A stretch of DNA of 64,000 bases from Bathymodiolus brooksi (Eukaryota; Mollusca; Bivalvia; Mytilida; Modiolidae). Each line of letters begins with the position of its first letter. Positions within the stretch are counted from its first letter, which is position 1. Both the position numbers and the translations under genes were made by a program. Positions 47,774 through 61,400 of the stretch are shown here, one piece after another. The stretch spans positions 112,471,534 through 112,535,533 of the forward strand of contig OY804580.1 of NCBI GenBank assembly GCA_963680875.1. The letters are read 5' to 3'. Under the pieces are notes generated by a model that was not told the DNA's origin, searched no databases, and worked only from the letters and a program-made list of their open reading frames with translations.

Positions 47774-47858
47774 AAACTTTACATACATATACACAAACTT
47801 TACATACATATACACAAACTTTACATACATATACACAAACTTTACATACATATACACA
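47774..47858 (+). repeat. 21-bp tandem repeat, 4 copies
   Basis: AAACTTTACATACATATACAC is repeated directly after the 41-bp array. Confidence 0.93.
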
Positions 47859-47984
47859 ACACCCCACTTTCCTGGCTTGATACACTCGCATCAATAAAAA
47901 GTGGAAAGGTTAAGCTGCTTTAATGTGCCCAAGCCAGTCCTCTTAGTGTCTTTTTGAAAACCAAATAGGTTTCATTGATGTAAA

Positions 47985-48250
47985 GTATATTACTCAAATT
48001 TTACAAGGTCAATTTATCCAAAAGTGGAATGGTGAAATTGCAAATTCATCAAGAGGTGAATTATATAGTCTACTTAAAAAGAAATTGGCTTAGAAAAATA
48101 TTTTTCTAAATTTATCGGTCAAAACGAATATAGTGTCAAAATTAAAAATATGTAATTTACGCATTCCTATTGAAACAGAACGATCACAAGACAAGAAAGA
48201 ATTTCCCTCATTTGTAACGGATATATTAGCGACGAATTTCATATATTTTT
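47985..48250 (+). pseudogene. LINE ORF2 C-terminal remnant
   Basis: The frame from 48000 reads LQGQFIQKWNGEIANSSRGE then LYSLLKKKLA, a stop, and after decay LRIPIETERS. The W-N-x-E/I-x-N-S-S-K/R-G-x-L/I-Y-x-L-L-K pattern followed by R-I/L-P-I/V-E is typical of the C-terminal tail of non-LTR retrotransposon proteins in molluscs (recalled). There is no RT domain here. Confidence 0.5.
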
Positions 48251-48721
48251 TGTTTGTAATAACGATACATTAGTTAATTTTAGAAATAATTTGTTGACAA
48301 ATTATTATGTGCAATATCAATTTTTTGTAAAACTGTTCGCATTATTATTTTTTTTTGTTATACCCAACTATATAAAAGCTTTACCATTTTTTGTGTATTG
48401 TTCGTTACAATGACATTAAACTAACAAATAAAGCAATAACATATTGATATGGTAATAACCTATAGCTATTACACAAGACTTGGGAGTATAATACCCCCCA
48501 CGACCAAAGCAAAAAAACGATACACTATCAGATAAACTGCATACGACTTTACCAACATTGCATCTTTATTTTATTCTTTCCCAATTGTAACTTTTTTCAT
48601 GTGACCTCTTCCCTGTGTTTTTCTTTCCGTTACAAAATAGATCTATCAATTGCCCTAAGAGTGGTGTCTATGTTTATTCAGCAAATCAATCCCATACCGT
48701 TGGAAATAAATGTTTAAGAAA

Positions 48722-49209
48722 TACAGCATGTGGACAAAAGTGATTCCGTTTCCGCCATCTTCCCTATATATTTCATATAAAACCACTTATTTTCATAACA
48801 TTCTCATGAAGTCATTCCTTAGCCGATTTTCTTGAAATTTTCACCTTTTAAAAACAGAATTAATTAGAGTTTATCTTAATATCTTCATGTAATTTTTTCG
48901 AACTTTTATTTGCAAGCATTTATGATTTAAACACAATGGAAATTCTTGACGTCACAATTGTATATGATTATATAGTAAGATTTGGTGAAAAAATTAAACT
49001 TTGTTTTTAAATCAATTCTTAAGAGAAAGTAGAAATACAATTATTTGCAAATTATACGAAGAAGAAACTATATTCTGCATTTAATGCTGAAAATTTCATG
49101 AAAATCAGATAAGGAATGACTTAATGAGAATGTTATGAAAATAAATGGTTTTATATGAAATATATATGGAAGATGGCGGAAACGGAATCACTTTTGTTCA
49201 CATGCTGTA
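48722..49209. mobile_element. TIR element with ~125-bp inverted arms, upstream of VPS33A
   Basis: The left arm (TACAGCATGTGGACAAAAGT, GATTCCGTTTCCGCCATCTT, CATAACATTCTCATGAAGTC) is the near-exact inverse of the right arm ending ATGGCGGAAACGGAATCACT, TTTGTTCACATGCTGTA. Total about 488 bp with AT-rich non-coding centre and TA at both ends. It ends 82 bp before the VPS33A start codon, so it probably forms part of that promoter or 5' UTR. Confidence 0.85.
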
Positions 49210-49291
49210 CATGTACACAATCAACAAAAAATCAGACCGTTGTGGCCGATGATTATATTATTTTCGTTTGTGGTTTCTAGTCAGATTCAAG

Positions 49292-49405
49292 ATGGCAACA
49301 ACTGGGGGAACTCATCTTTCTAGTGGAAAGATAAATTTAGGATTGTTGAGAGATTTCTATAGACGTGAACTTTTAGAAACACTCGACAAATGTTCAGGAT
49401 CAAAG
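49292..49405 (+). CDS. VPS33A: VPS33A exon 1 (start codon)
   Basis: 38 codons, starting [20 protein letters not shown] and ending DKCSGSK. The ATG sits in TTCAAGATGGCA, a good start context. The reading frame continues only if the exon ends at AAG 49405, giving a GC donor (AAG|GCATGA). Confidence 0.92.
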
Positions 49406-52400
49406 GCATGATATTTCACCATATATTGGGTTATATTCGATGCCCTGACACGCACACACTATGATTTAAATTTATCTTGATTGAAAGTGGGCGGCACCAA
49501 CAATTGTATTTGCATATAGACATAGGACCTAACACTGTGTATCTAACTAATAATCAACATATTTGCACCCAATAACAAAGCAATCATTTGTATATAAATG
49601 AAATACTCTCATATGCTGTTACCAATCGATCCCAGGAAGTAATTTGTAAATCTACATCTACATATTACGACAATCCATCAATGGTGATGACTACTTGTCG
49701 GGCACAGCGCAGCGCGAACAGACAAAAAATTTATAAAAAGAGTGCAGATCATATAAACAGTGACAAGATAAAATTATATACAAAATTTATTTAAATAAAC
49801 ATTATAACAAACCTTGAAATTTATTTATATTTAAGTTAGCATTATTTTTTGGTATGCAGTTGTTCCATTCTTTTGCTGTTTTCTTACAGTTGTTTTTTTT
49901 ATCTCGAGTTAAGTGATTTCATAATAATAATGAATATTTATGTTTGTTTCTAAAAATTTTGCACATACATGTAGAATTCCATGATGTAGTATTTGTATCT
50001 TCTAACTTCCTATACAATAGTGATGGTAATCGGTGACATTTTCAGGGTCGATGACTGTTACACCAACATCGACCGAGATCCTTAACAGTATGATTGATAA
50101 ATGTAAAGAGTTGAATAAAATTGTATCGTATAGGAACACATACTACAATTTTTTTCATTTAATGTCGTCACTGGTGATTTTCAAATATACTGACCAGAAC
50201 AATATATCTATATCCCTCAATTTAGTCTAATATAACAGTCGCCTGGGCGACTTAAATAGCCACTGTCAGGGTATCTAATAATCACTATTGGTCATCATGT
50301 AGGCGTTTAGTATTTTCAAAACCTGGCGACCGTAAAATTCAGGATTCTTTACCCAAGTCTGATCTATTTTACATTCAATTCCTTTTATGATTGTGTGAGC
50401 ACTATGCCACTAGTTTTCTATGGTCATGTTAGATAAAACATGAGGAGCTCGTTTCCTAGTTTCCCAGTGGGTATGACAATGAAATCAAAATCGGTCTGCA
50501 CCAGTGTGTTTTCTAAATCATTAGGAGAGTTTTCAATAAGGACCGGCACCTGGCGATTTGTCGCCGGGTTGTTCAGTCAAAATCGCTGGTTCAAATTTTG
50601 TTTCACAAGAAAAAATTAAGAACAGAAAAAATAAAAATATCGGACTAAAAGGTTATTCTGGCTAAAGTAATAGCTACGAAATCGTAACTATTGCTTTGTT
50701 TGGGTGTCTTCTTCGAAGGCCGTGTTATATTGATCGTATATTTTTTTCGTAATCAATGAAGCGTTTTAATTTACATACCCCTGTAACAAATGTACAAGTG
50801 CAAATATGACATAGAAGAAGAAGAAAACGTGCAACATGAACACAAAAAAACCGATATGTGATTATTTTACAGGTCCTAAGAAAAGAAAAATAGGTACAGC
50901 ACTTTCCTGAAAGAAAACCCAAAGTTCGTTTATCATAGATTGTTGTGAGTCAAGCTATCTGCCAAGACTAAATCATTAAATAAAGACTGTTTAAAGCAAA
51001 GTTTTGAAATAATTAGTCCGACGTTTACTACACGATTCAAATTTGATAACTATTTTTTTATCTTTTTGGACCTTTTATAGATTACTTTTCTGTATCGGTC
51101 TTTGGCTATTGTAACAGACTGTATGGTGACCTACAGATATTGTTTTTGTCTTCCATTAATGAATCACATTTGTACTTGCTGCCAGCTATTATGATTAATA
51201 TAAAATAGGAGAGCATGTCACAAAAAATCTCCTTCAAACAGCCTAATAAATACTCTCAGAATTCACCAGAATGCAGGATTTTGACTCTAGAATTTCAATA
51301 TTTTCCCCGAATCCCCCCCCCCCCACCCCCCCCAAATTACTTTCTCCTGTTCAAAATTGCAATTCACCTGTTCAGTAAAAAGTTATTGAAAACCCTGCAT
51401 TAGCATTTTTTTTTTACATCTGTGGAAAGTCAACATGATTATGGCATATTTTTAGCATATTAACAGAAAGAGACAATCTAAGCAAACATTTAAATACTAA
51501 TTTTTAGGGTTATATTTAAAAATATTTAATTATTGAAAAAGAAAAGTTTGAAGATACCAAAGGAGTGCAGCAAAGCAAAGAAGGACAGACAATACAAGAA
51601 AAGTTTGAAGATACGAAAGGAGTGCAGCAAAGCAAAGAAGGACAGACAATACAAGAAAAGTTTGAAGATACGAAAAGGGTGCAGCAAAGCAAAGAAGGAC
51701 AGACAATACAAGAAAAGTTTGAAGATACGAAAGGAGTGCAGCAAAGCAAAGAAGGACAGACAATACAAGAAAAGTTTGAAGATACGAAAGGAGTGCAGCA
51801 AAGCAAAGAAGGACAGACAAGAAAAAACTTGAAGAGACATACAATGATCCACTTAATACTAACCAGAAAACTAAAACTGGATAAATATCAACCTCACTAA
51901 AACTGGATAAACTCATTGATATGTTAATGTAGACTATTTGGTTTTTTTTTTCAGGCCTTGGTATGGGATAATGATTTAACTGGACCATTTGGATTAGTAG
52001 CAGAGTATTCTTTACTAAAGGTAAGCTTTAAAGCTTTATCTTATATTTTGGGCTATGAGTCTTAAGTGGACCGTAGATCTAGCTTGGTGATACTCCAATC
52101 AGGACTCACCAAACCAGGCGAAGTGGGCGACTTCTTCACCTTGGTTTCAATGAAGTCGCCCAATTTCTGTCAAAAAGCGATACCAATAATCATACTTTTT
52201 CTTCAATATTCACATAAAATGACTCCCATGTTCCTCAAATGTCACCCATACAGGGTTTGATGTTCAATATTTTATTCCAAACTCGTTAATTGCATCCTTT
52301 TAAGATCATTGTTGGTTTTTTTTAATTTAAAGATAGTCTTTCAATATTAGGTCATTGGAGTCTCCAATGACCTAATATTGAAAGACTATCTTTAAATTAA

Positions 52401-55400
52401 AAAAAAAAAAACCTACAGGTAAATGTGAGCTGATTTTTTAATGATAGACTATTTTTAAAGATAAGGAGGTTATTTTTAATGGTAGCTGAATGGGTGATTA
52501 TAGGTAATATTTAAATGATAGGTGATTTTTGTATATTTTATTAAAGTTGATTTTTAACGATAGCAGATTTTTTAATCCAATGTAAGCATAGTATCATTAA
52601 TATTCTAAATAATTTTCTATTATCAGGAACATGAAGTTGAAAAGATGTTTCCTCTACAGACATCAGGCTTACCACCAAGCAATGTACAAAATATTATATT
52701 TATCACCAGACCCAGGCTGAAGCTGATGGAATCCATAGCTAATAATCTTTTACAGTAAGTATATCTAATGATTTAAAGTTTTTTATTTGGATTTGACTTG
52801 TCATGGTGTAGCTTAGCAGTAAGCCGGGGGCCGTCGTGATTGTGATCGTTTAGTAGTTGGATTTACAATATTTAATGTACACAGGATTCTGGTTTATTTA
52901 TGGTACAGTTAAGACAGCTTCCATTTTTCTTTCAGAGAAGAACAAAAAGGAGGATTTAGAAAAGAATATCACATCATATTTGTACCTAGGAAAAGTCTAC
53001 TCTGTGAAAAAACGCTGAAGGTATATATATATTTATTGGTATATGTTGTTTTTTTTGCAATGATGTAAGAGGTCAGAACTTGATGATGTTCAAATGACAT
53101 GGTTTATTAGGTTGTTAGGAATCAGTACATTTGACATTTTCAGATATATAAATAAAAATGGTAAAGATTATTTAGCTATATTTTAGGGCATTTAATTTTG
53201 TAATTTTTATACCCTTTCTTATGCTCAATTGAAATATTTTTGTCTTGCATTAGAATAGAAATAACAGAATTATATTTGATGAGTTGCGAACGTCAATTGG
53301 GGATTTGAAGGTCGCAAATATCTGTTTTACTGGCTCAACTACACATCGCCTAGTAAAACTGCAGTTGTGACCATCAAATCCTCAATTAATGCCAGTAACT
53401 CTTGTACATTGTTTATTTCAAATGATTTACTTAGCTCTATAAATGTTGTGAGAAATAAAAAAATTGATGCAACACAAATAGTAATGCTTTGACATTACAT
53501 GTACAACACAAATAGTAATGCTTTGACATTGCATGTACTTGTTTTATAATGATAAAGTTCTTCTGTGTACTTTTATTGTAGGACCTGGGTGTGTATGGTA
53601 CATTGACACACATAGAAGAATTCAGCCTCAGTTTGATTCCGTTTGATTATGATTTGATGTCTATGGAAATGGATAATTCTTTCAAGGTAATATTGGTTGC
53701 TAGGTTACGTTTTTGGTGTTTGTTGTCACTTTCATCTTATTTGTAATTTGTAATGTGACTACCACACATATTTGGAGAGGAAAACCAAAAGATAACAAAC
53801 TGGCAGTTGAAACCCTTAACTTTGAGTGTATGTCTTGAAACCTTTAAACTAGAGATGGATTTCAAGGCTTAAATCTACATCAGAGAATGATTCCCAACAT
53901 CATATGTCGTGATCTTTTTTATTCTCAGTGAGTTACCGTAATGTAAGAAGTGATTGTTTGTTTTGTTGATATTGTTGGAATTGTTGACCATTACTGTTTA
54001 AACCTTATTTTCATATTAATACATGTGCTATATCCACAGAAGTTTCTTTCTCTCGTCCATTCATTACATACATGTAGTACCGGTATGTGAAGTTCCTACA
54101 GATAATTTTATAAACGTCAGTTTGTATACAGTCAAACCTGCATTAAAGGGCATCTCTATATAACAAATCACTGTCTATAAAGGGCATCTCTATATAACAA
54201 ATCACTGTCTATAAAGGGCAATCTCATTTTTTCCATTAATGACTAGTGCATGTAATTTTTAGCTCACCTTACCAAAGGCAATGTGAGCTTTTGCCATCAC
54301 TTGGCGTCCGTCGTCTGTAGTCCGTTAACTTTTCACATTTTAATCTTCTCCTCTGAAACCCCTCAGCCAAATGAACTGAAACTTGGTAGGAAGCATCTGT
54401 GGAAGGTCCTCTGTAAAGATGCTCATTTCATCCCGATCCGTTAACAAACATGGCCACCACAGACAATTCTTGTTTCTGATTGGTTGATTTCTAAAAAATC
54501 TTCCCCTCTGAAACCGCTTGGCCAAATGAACCGAAACTTGGTAGGAAGCATCTATGGGAGGTCCTCTATAAAGAATGCTCATTTCGGTCTGATCTGTTGA
54601 CAAACATGGCCGCCACAGGCAATTATTTTTTCTGATTGGTTGATTTCTAAAAAAGCTTCTCCTCTGAAACCACTTTGCCCAATCAACCGAAACTTGGTAG
54701 TAAGCATCTCTGGAAGGTCCTCTATAAAGATTGTGCATTTCGGTCTGATCGTTAACAAACATGGTCGCCAAAAGGCAATTCTTGTTTCTGATTGGTCGAT
54801 TTCTAAAAATCTTCTTCTCTGAAACCGCTTTGCCAAATGAACCGAAACTTGGTAGGAAGCATCTATGGAAGGTCTTCTAAAAAGAGTGCACATTTCGTTC
54901 CGATTCGTTGACAAACATGGCCACCACAGGCAATTGTTGTTTCTGATTTGTCAATTTCTAAAAATCTTCTTCTCTGAACTACTTAGCCAAATGAACCGAA
55001 ACTTGGTAGGAAGCATCTGTGGAAGGTCCTCTATAGAGATTGCTAATTTCTTCCTGATCCGTTAACAAAGATGGCTGCCATAGGCAATTTTTGTTTCTGG
55101 TTGGTCGATTTCTTTATATCTTCTCTGAAACTGCTTAGCCAAATGAATCGAAATTTGGTGGGAAGCACCTATGGAAGATTCTGTATTAAGTTTCCTCATA
55201 GCAGAATGAAAGGTGAGCAACACAGGCTCAGCCCACTGAGCCTCTAGTAATTTATATATAAATGGCAACTGCTCATAAAGGGCATATTTTCAGGTTCCCT
55301 GGAGTGCCGTTTATATACAGGTTTGACTGTATTTGTTTTTATGTATTTTACAGGAGTGCTACCTACAGAATGATTTTACTTCCATGCATTATGCTGCTCA

Positions 55401-58400
55401 ATCTTTAATGACATTACAATCACTGTATGGTGTCATTCCTAATATTTGTGGTAAAGGAGACTGTGCTAAGGTAAAGTAAAGTACTTCCTGATATACTAGT
55501 AGCATAGATTTTAATCAGTCTAATGGTAGTTTAGTACTGGTTTTGAATCGAACTTACACCAATGCATTATAAGAGACAGTCGTGGTCGTGATCGTATGGT
55601 AGTTGGATTTACAACTACCAATGCAATCAGTGCCTATCACCACTAGTGTTTTGTAGTCAAATTCAGCTGATGGAGATATGTACTCGTACAACATTATGTG
55701 ATAAAGTTTGTTAGTGACTTATGGGATGTCAATGATTTTCTCCAGGTACTGCGGTTTCCTCCACCAATAAATCTGACCGCCACGATATACCGGTAATTGA
55801 ACCCCCGTAAAAGTACAAGATCAGGAAACCTTGACCACTCAAGTGTAAGATTTCAATCATTGAGAATGAGGCTTGTCGATTTAAATCCTACCCGGAAATG
55901 ACTTATATTTCTCAATCTTGTATATTTTTCAACAGTATTCGATTGTTTTTCTTGTACCTTGTAGCTGTGACAAAGGATCCATCACGAAACATGTGCATAG
56001 TTTACATTGAAAATGTTCTTAATGACTGAGTTTGTCAGTGACTTGCGACAGGTCAGTGGTTTCTCCTGGTACTCCAGTTTCCTCCACCAATAAAACTGAC
56101 TGCCACGATATACCTAAAATATTGTTGAAAGTGGCATTCAACACCATAAACCAAACCTAATAACTGATATTTTCTGACAATTTACCACTGATCACTTCAT
56201 CTGTCTACTTGAACAATGTCGCCTATTAAATCTTTTTTTTTTTATTCAGCATGTAGTAGATATGATGTTAAGAATGAGGAGAGAATTGTCTGGACAGGAT
56301 CCTCAGATTACACCACAAATAGACAACTTATTGATACTGGACCGTAATGTAGATCTACTCACGCCACTTCTATCACAACTGACATATGAAGGACTGATTG
56401 ATGAAATTTTTGACATAAGTAACAGTAAGTTAGAAATGTTTTGTATCATTAAGATGTTTTTTTAGATTTTATGGTTTAGGTTTTATGGTGTTTAACACCA
56501 CTTTCAGCAATATTTCAGTTATATCGTGGCCATACGATACAAGATGTATAGTCTGCAGGCCCTTAGTAAAGATGTTTTAGAGGGAGTTCGATAAACTCGC
56601 GATGCAACATGGTATTTTAGCAAAGGTCAAATTCTAGAATTTAATATAGTCATGATTTAAAAATTTGACTAATAAGCATTCTTGGTTTGTATAACTTTTA
56701 TAAAATATCCTTAATTTAGTTTTTTTTCTCATGTAGAGATACTGTACATTATGTTGTTTATGTGATGTTTTAATTTTCGCTAACTTCACTATAGATGCTT
56801 TGAGGGGCGGTCATGGTCATGATCGTGATCGTATGGTAGTTGGATTTACAACTACCTGTGCAATCAGTGCCTATTACCACTAAAGTTGTGAGTTCGAATC
56901 CCATTCATGGCGAGGTGTACTCGATACAACATTATCTGATAAAGTTTGTCAGTGACTTGCAACTGGTTGGTGGTTTTTTTAGAGTATTCCAGTTTCCTCC
57001 ACCAATAAATTAACCACCACGATATATCTAAAATATTGTTGAAAGTGGCATTAAACACCATAACCCTAATCCTAGATTAGTTATTTCTTAATGGAGATGG
57101 TCACTACCGCAGGTTTGACTGTGTGTTTAATTTCACTAAACCAGGTCTAAAACTGCAGAAAAAATTAATCTGTAAAGATAGAAGTTGATATCTCTGAAAA
57201 TCATTTAAAGCAAATTGTATTTAAAAAAAAAATGTACACTAATATTTTAGTGTCACTCTCCCATGTTAAATTAGGTGGTCATCGTGGTCGTTATCGTATG
57301 GTAGTTAGATTTACAACTACCTATGCAATCAGTGCCTATCACCACTAACATTGTGAGTTCGAATCCTGCTTAGGCGAGGTGTACTCGATACAGCATTATG
57401 TGATAAAGTTTGTCAGTGACTTGCGGCAGGTCAGTGGTTTTCTCCAGGCACTCTGGTCTCCGGTTTTCATTGTTAATCTTAAAAGCATATTTCACAACGG
57501 GTGGGTAAATGGTATCATTTTGTTGAAAGACCAAATAATATGACTATACATATCCCAGGTTTTTTTGTTTATTTCTTTTTTTTTGCATACCATACAAGAA
57601 ACATATAATACTAGAATGAAATGAATAATAAAAAATCTGATTACCGGGTAGTTATTTTTAGCTGTTTTATATGTTTGACCTTGTTTGATATTAAAATACT
57701 TTGTTATGCCAAAGCAAGCAAAAAATTTCTCCAGTACGAGATAAAACACTTTCTCTAATTTTGTCTATCTGACTTGTAAACATACTATGGGATGTTAAGT
57801 ATTAAATCCCTCTTCTTTTCTCCTTATAGCAAGTGTTAAACTGCCTCCAGAAAAATTTCAGTCTGGTCAAGGAGAAGAATCCAAAGGAGTTCCAACTGAA
57901 CCAAAGAAAGTCATTCTGAACTCCTCAGATGTATTATATGCAGACTTGAGAGATAAAAACTTCAATGCAGTTGGTAGTATAGTTAGCAAGAAAGCTAAAA
58001 CAATAACAGCTGAATTTGATGTGAGTTTTACATAGAGAATTACAGGTTTATCTAGAAAGCTAAAACAATAACAGCTGAATTTGATGTGAGTTTTACATAG
58101 AGAATTACAGGTTTATCAAGAAAGCTAAAACAATAACAGCTGAATTTGATGTGAGTTTTACATAGAGAATTACAGGTTTATCTAGAAAGCTAAAACAATA
58201 ACAGCTGAATTTGATGTGAGTTTTACATAGAGAATTACAGGTTTATCAAGAAAGCTAAAACAATAACAGCTGAATTTGATGTGAGTTTTACATAGAGAAT
58301 TTCAATTGCATTGGAGGGCCCGGGCCCGGGCCGGGTGGCTCAATGAGTTAGGTAGTTGGATTACCTAACAACTCATACAAGCCTATCACCAATACGGCAT

Positions 58401-61400
58401 GGGTTCGCGCCCGGCTTTGTAAATTACAAAAAAGGGTGCACTCGACTCGCAGCCGCAAGTGATAAAGTTAACCAGTTGCTTGCCCAATGGTCGTTGGTTC
58501 TATCCGGGTACTTCCAAAACGAAAACTGGTCGCCATGATATAGCTGAAATATTGCTGAAAGTGGCGTTAAACACCAACAATCAATCAATCAATCTTCCTG
58601 TGTAGTGCAAAACAAATAAAGTATTCTCACACTTTTGAGTGGGGGGTGACGTCTATTAACAGTGCAGGTTAAAAGGATTAAAAATAATATACAATAATTT
58701 CAGAATGTGGATTCGGAAACAAAGATACATGTATTTACATGATTCCAATTTCTCGTATAGATATATTTCAAATAAAACTACAATTTTTCAAAGTATTATC
58801 CTGAAGTCAATTCATGTCAGATTTTATACAGATATATCATGTTTGGGAGGGGTATTTGCGAAAAATACCAGTCGAGAAACGAAAAATCTCAAGACTGGTA
58901 TTTTTTGCAAATACCCCTCCCAAACATGATATATCTGTTTAATTACACCGAATATTATTTAGAACACTGGCTAAATAAATAATACCTTTTGTTTGTCGTT
59001 TTCAGGACCTAACATGATGTATCTGTTTAATTCTACCGAATGGTGTTACATAAAACGCACAACTGATAACGTTTCACAAATTTTGTTACAAGGGTCTCGG
59101 TGAAGGGTAAAAACGGCAAATACTATTGTTACATAAAATGCACAACTGATAACGTTTTACAAATTTTGTTACAAGCGTCTCGGTGAAGGGTAAAAACGGC
59201 AAATACGATTTTGCAAATACCATGAAAAAAAGTTAAATCTTATGCAAATACACCTACATAAAGTAAAAATTCTGCAAATTCACAATGCAAGGCCTGAATT
59301 TGTCAAAAATATCACGGCTATTAACCAATCAGAATCCAGCAATCTTATATAAGGTGTAATTATGATATAAACTACATACTTTTCTGCTTATTTTATTCTG
59401 TATACAGGAGCGACATACAGCTAAGACAGTCAGTGATATGAAACAGTTTGTGTCTAAGCTTCCTCATTTACAACAAGTCAGACAGTCATTATCAATACGT
59501 AAGTACTTCCTAAACTCTTGTATATATAAAAGATTCAGATCGACGTCCAGTCTCTAATCGACGTCCAATCCTCAAATCCATGTCTGATTTCTTCGTCACA
59601 GACATATTTACCTCAGGTCTGTCATTTTATCAAATTCTCAAATCGGCGTCCAATTCTCAAATCTATGTCCTTTTTCAAATTCTCAATTCTATAGCTGTTT
59701 CTCACTTTTTAGCTCACCTTGCCAAAGGCAATGTGAGCTTTTGCCATCACTTGAATTGGCATCCGTCGTCCGTTAACTTTTCACATTTTAATCTTCTCCT
59801 CTGAAACCCCTTAGCCAAATGAACTGAAACTTGGTAGGAAGCATCTATGGAAGGTCCTCTATAAAGATTGCTCATTTTGTCCCGATCCATTAACAAACAT
59901 GGCCGCAACAGGCAATTCTTGTTTCTGATTGGACGATTTTTTTAAATCTTCTTCTCTGAAACCGCAGGGCCAAATGAACCGAAACTTGGCATTGAGCATC
60001 TATGGAAGGTCTTCTATAAAGATTGCTCATTTTGTCCCGATCCATTAACAAACATGGCCGCCACAGGCAATTCTTGTTTCTGATTGGCCGATTTTAAAAA
60101 TCTTCTATTCTGAATATTTCCAGTTTCGTCCTTGTCATTTTTCTTTTTACCATGTCTTGTAAAATAATTTACGCTTTGAATTACGTCTCGGTATCTTTTG
60201 ATATTTCTATAAAAGAAATGGTTTCTGAAATAAAACGGATCCCCCTTATGGAAATGTCTGGATCTACCTCTGAGATACATGTACATTTGTACATTGTCGT
60301 ACAGTGTGGTCTGTTGTCAATCTGTGAAGACGGTACAACGATCTCTGTTGTAGATTGTGTAAAATTTTCTATTTTGGTGAATAAGTGTGTCAGGCCTTCA
60401 TGTAGTTTAGGGGGCTCTACATATCCTCAAAAAAACAAAAAACAAAACAAGGCCAGGGACTCACTATATAATGTATCATTTTTGTTCTATGAGACTTTTG
60501 TTGTCTCACGATATTTATTAGATACTTTAGGGGACTCACATTATTTTCTATAGCGAATGTTGTTGTCTTGATATGAACCAGGTATATATGGTAGTAGGTC
60601 CCCTAAAGTACACAAAGGCATTATAGGAATCATTTACCTTAGGGGAATCGCATCATTTTCTATGGTTAATGTTGTTATCTTATGATATGAATCATGGATA
60701 TAGGTAGTGGGTCCCCTAAAGTACACTAAGGCATTATAGGAATCATTTACTTTTGGGGACTCGCATTAGTTTTTTATGGTTAATGGTTGTGGGTTCCCTA
60801 AAATCGTAGATATTATGAAAAGGATTTAACTTTTATTGAATTTTGTTTCTCTCGGAAAGGTGTAAAATGACACTTTATTGGTCGAGCCCCTTAAAGTAAA
60901 CTTTGTAAATTACGACTAAAGTAAATGAAGGCTATAATGACTTAGTGTGTCACGGACATGAATTCTACATCTCGCTGTTCTCCATTCAACGATTACTGAC
61001 AAGTCATAAGTAATACATGTAAAAATGCATTTAAGGTAGGAAAATGTGAAGGTAATAGTTCATGTAAAAATAACCAGAGTTACTAGTATTTATCATTCAT
61101 ATTTCATATACAATATTTTTTTAGAGAACAAAAGTTTGGCATGTATTTTTTTGAATATTTTTTATTTCAAATTAAATGCTTTTGTTTTTTGTTTTTTTAA
61201 TTTATATGTCTTTAATATTTTTTTTTTTTATGTTGAATCGATGTCTGTGATGTCACTTTGGTCACTTTCATCATCAGAATATCGAGAAGCTATGATATCC
61301 TCGTAGGCACAGCAGACTGATAAGAACCGATTGACGTCACAGTCTTGGCTTACCAAGAGAAGATAATCATGTTAAACTTCGACAATAAATCATAAATATA

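Noticed and set aside
51516..51988. Overlapping frames of 96-152 codons on both strands
   Set aside because: All are products of the 57-bp tandem repeat. Several frames being open at once argues against coding.
54340..54914. Frames of 111-143 codons resembling each other and those at 24977-25644
   Set aside because: They come from the ~155-bp core repeats of a mobile element and are interrupted between repeats. No known domain.
56805..56905. tRNA-like head with box B (GTTCGAATCC)
   Set aside because: No cloverleaf or CCA-stem pairing could be traced, and it continues into a shared SINE body and tail. The same holds for 6110-6180 and 58322-58400.
60152..60553. 133-codon plus frame in VPS33A intron 9
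   Set aside because: No recognisable family; it runs into a degenerate tandem repeat and lies within an intron of a gene on the same strand.
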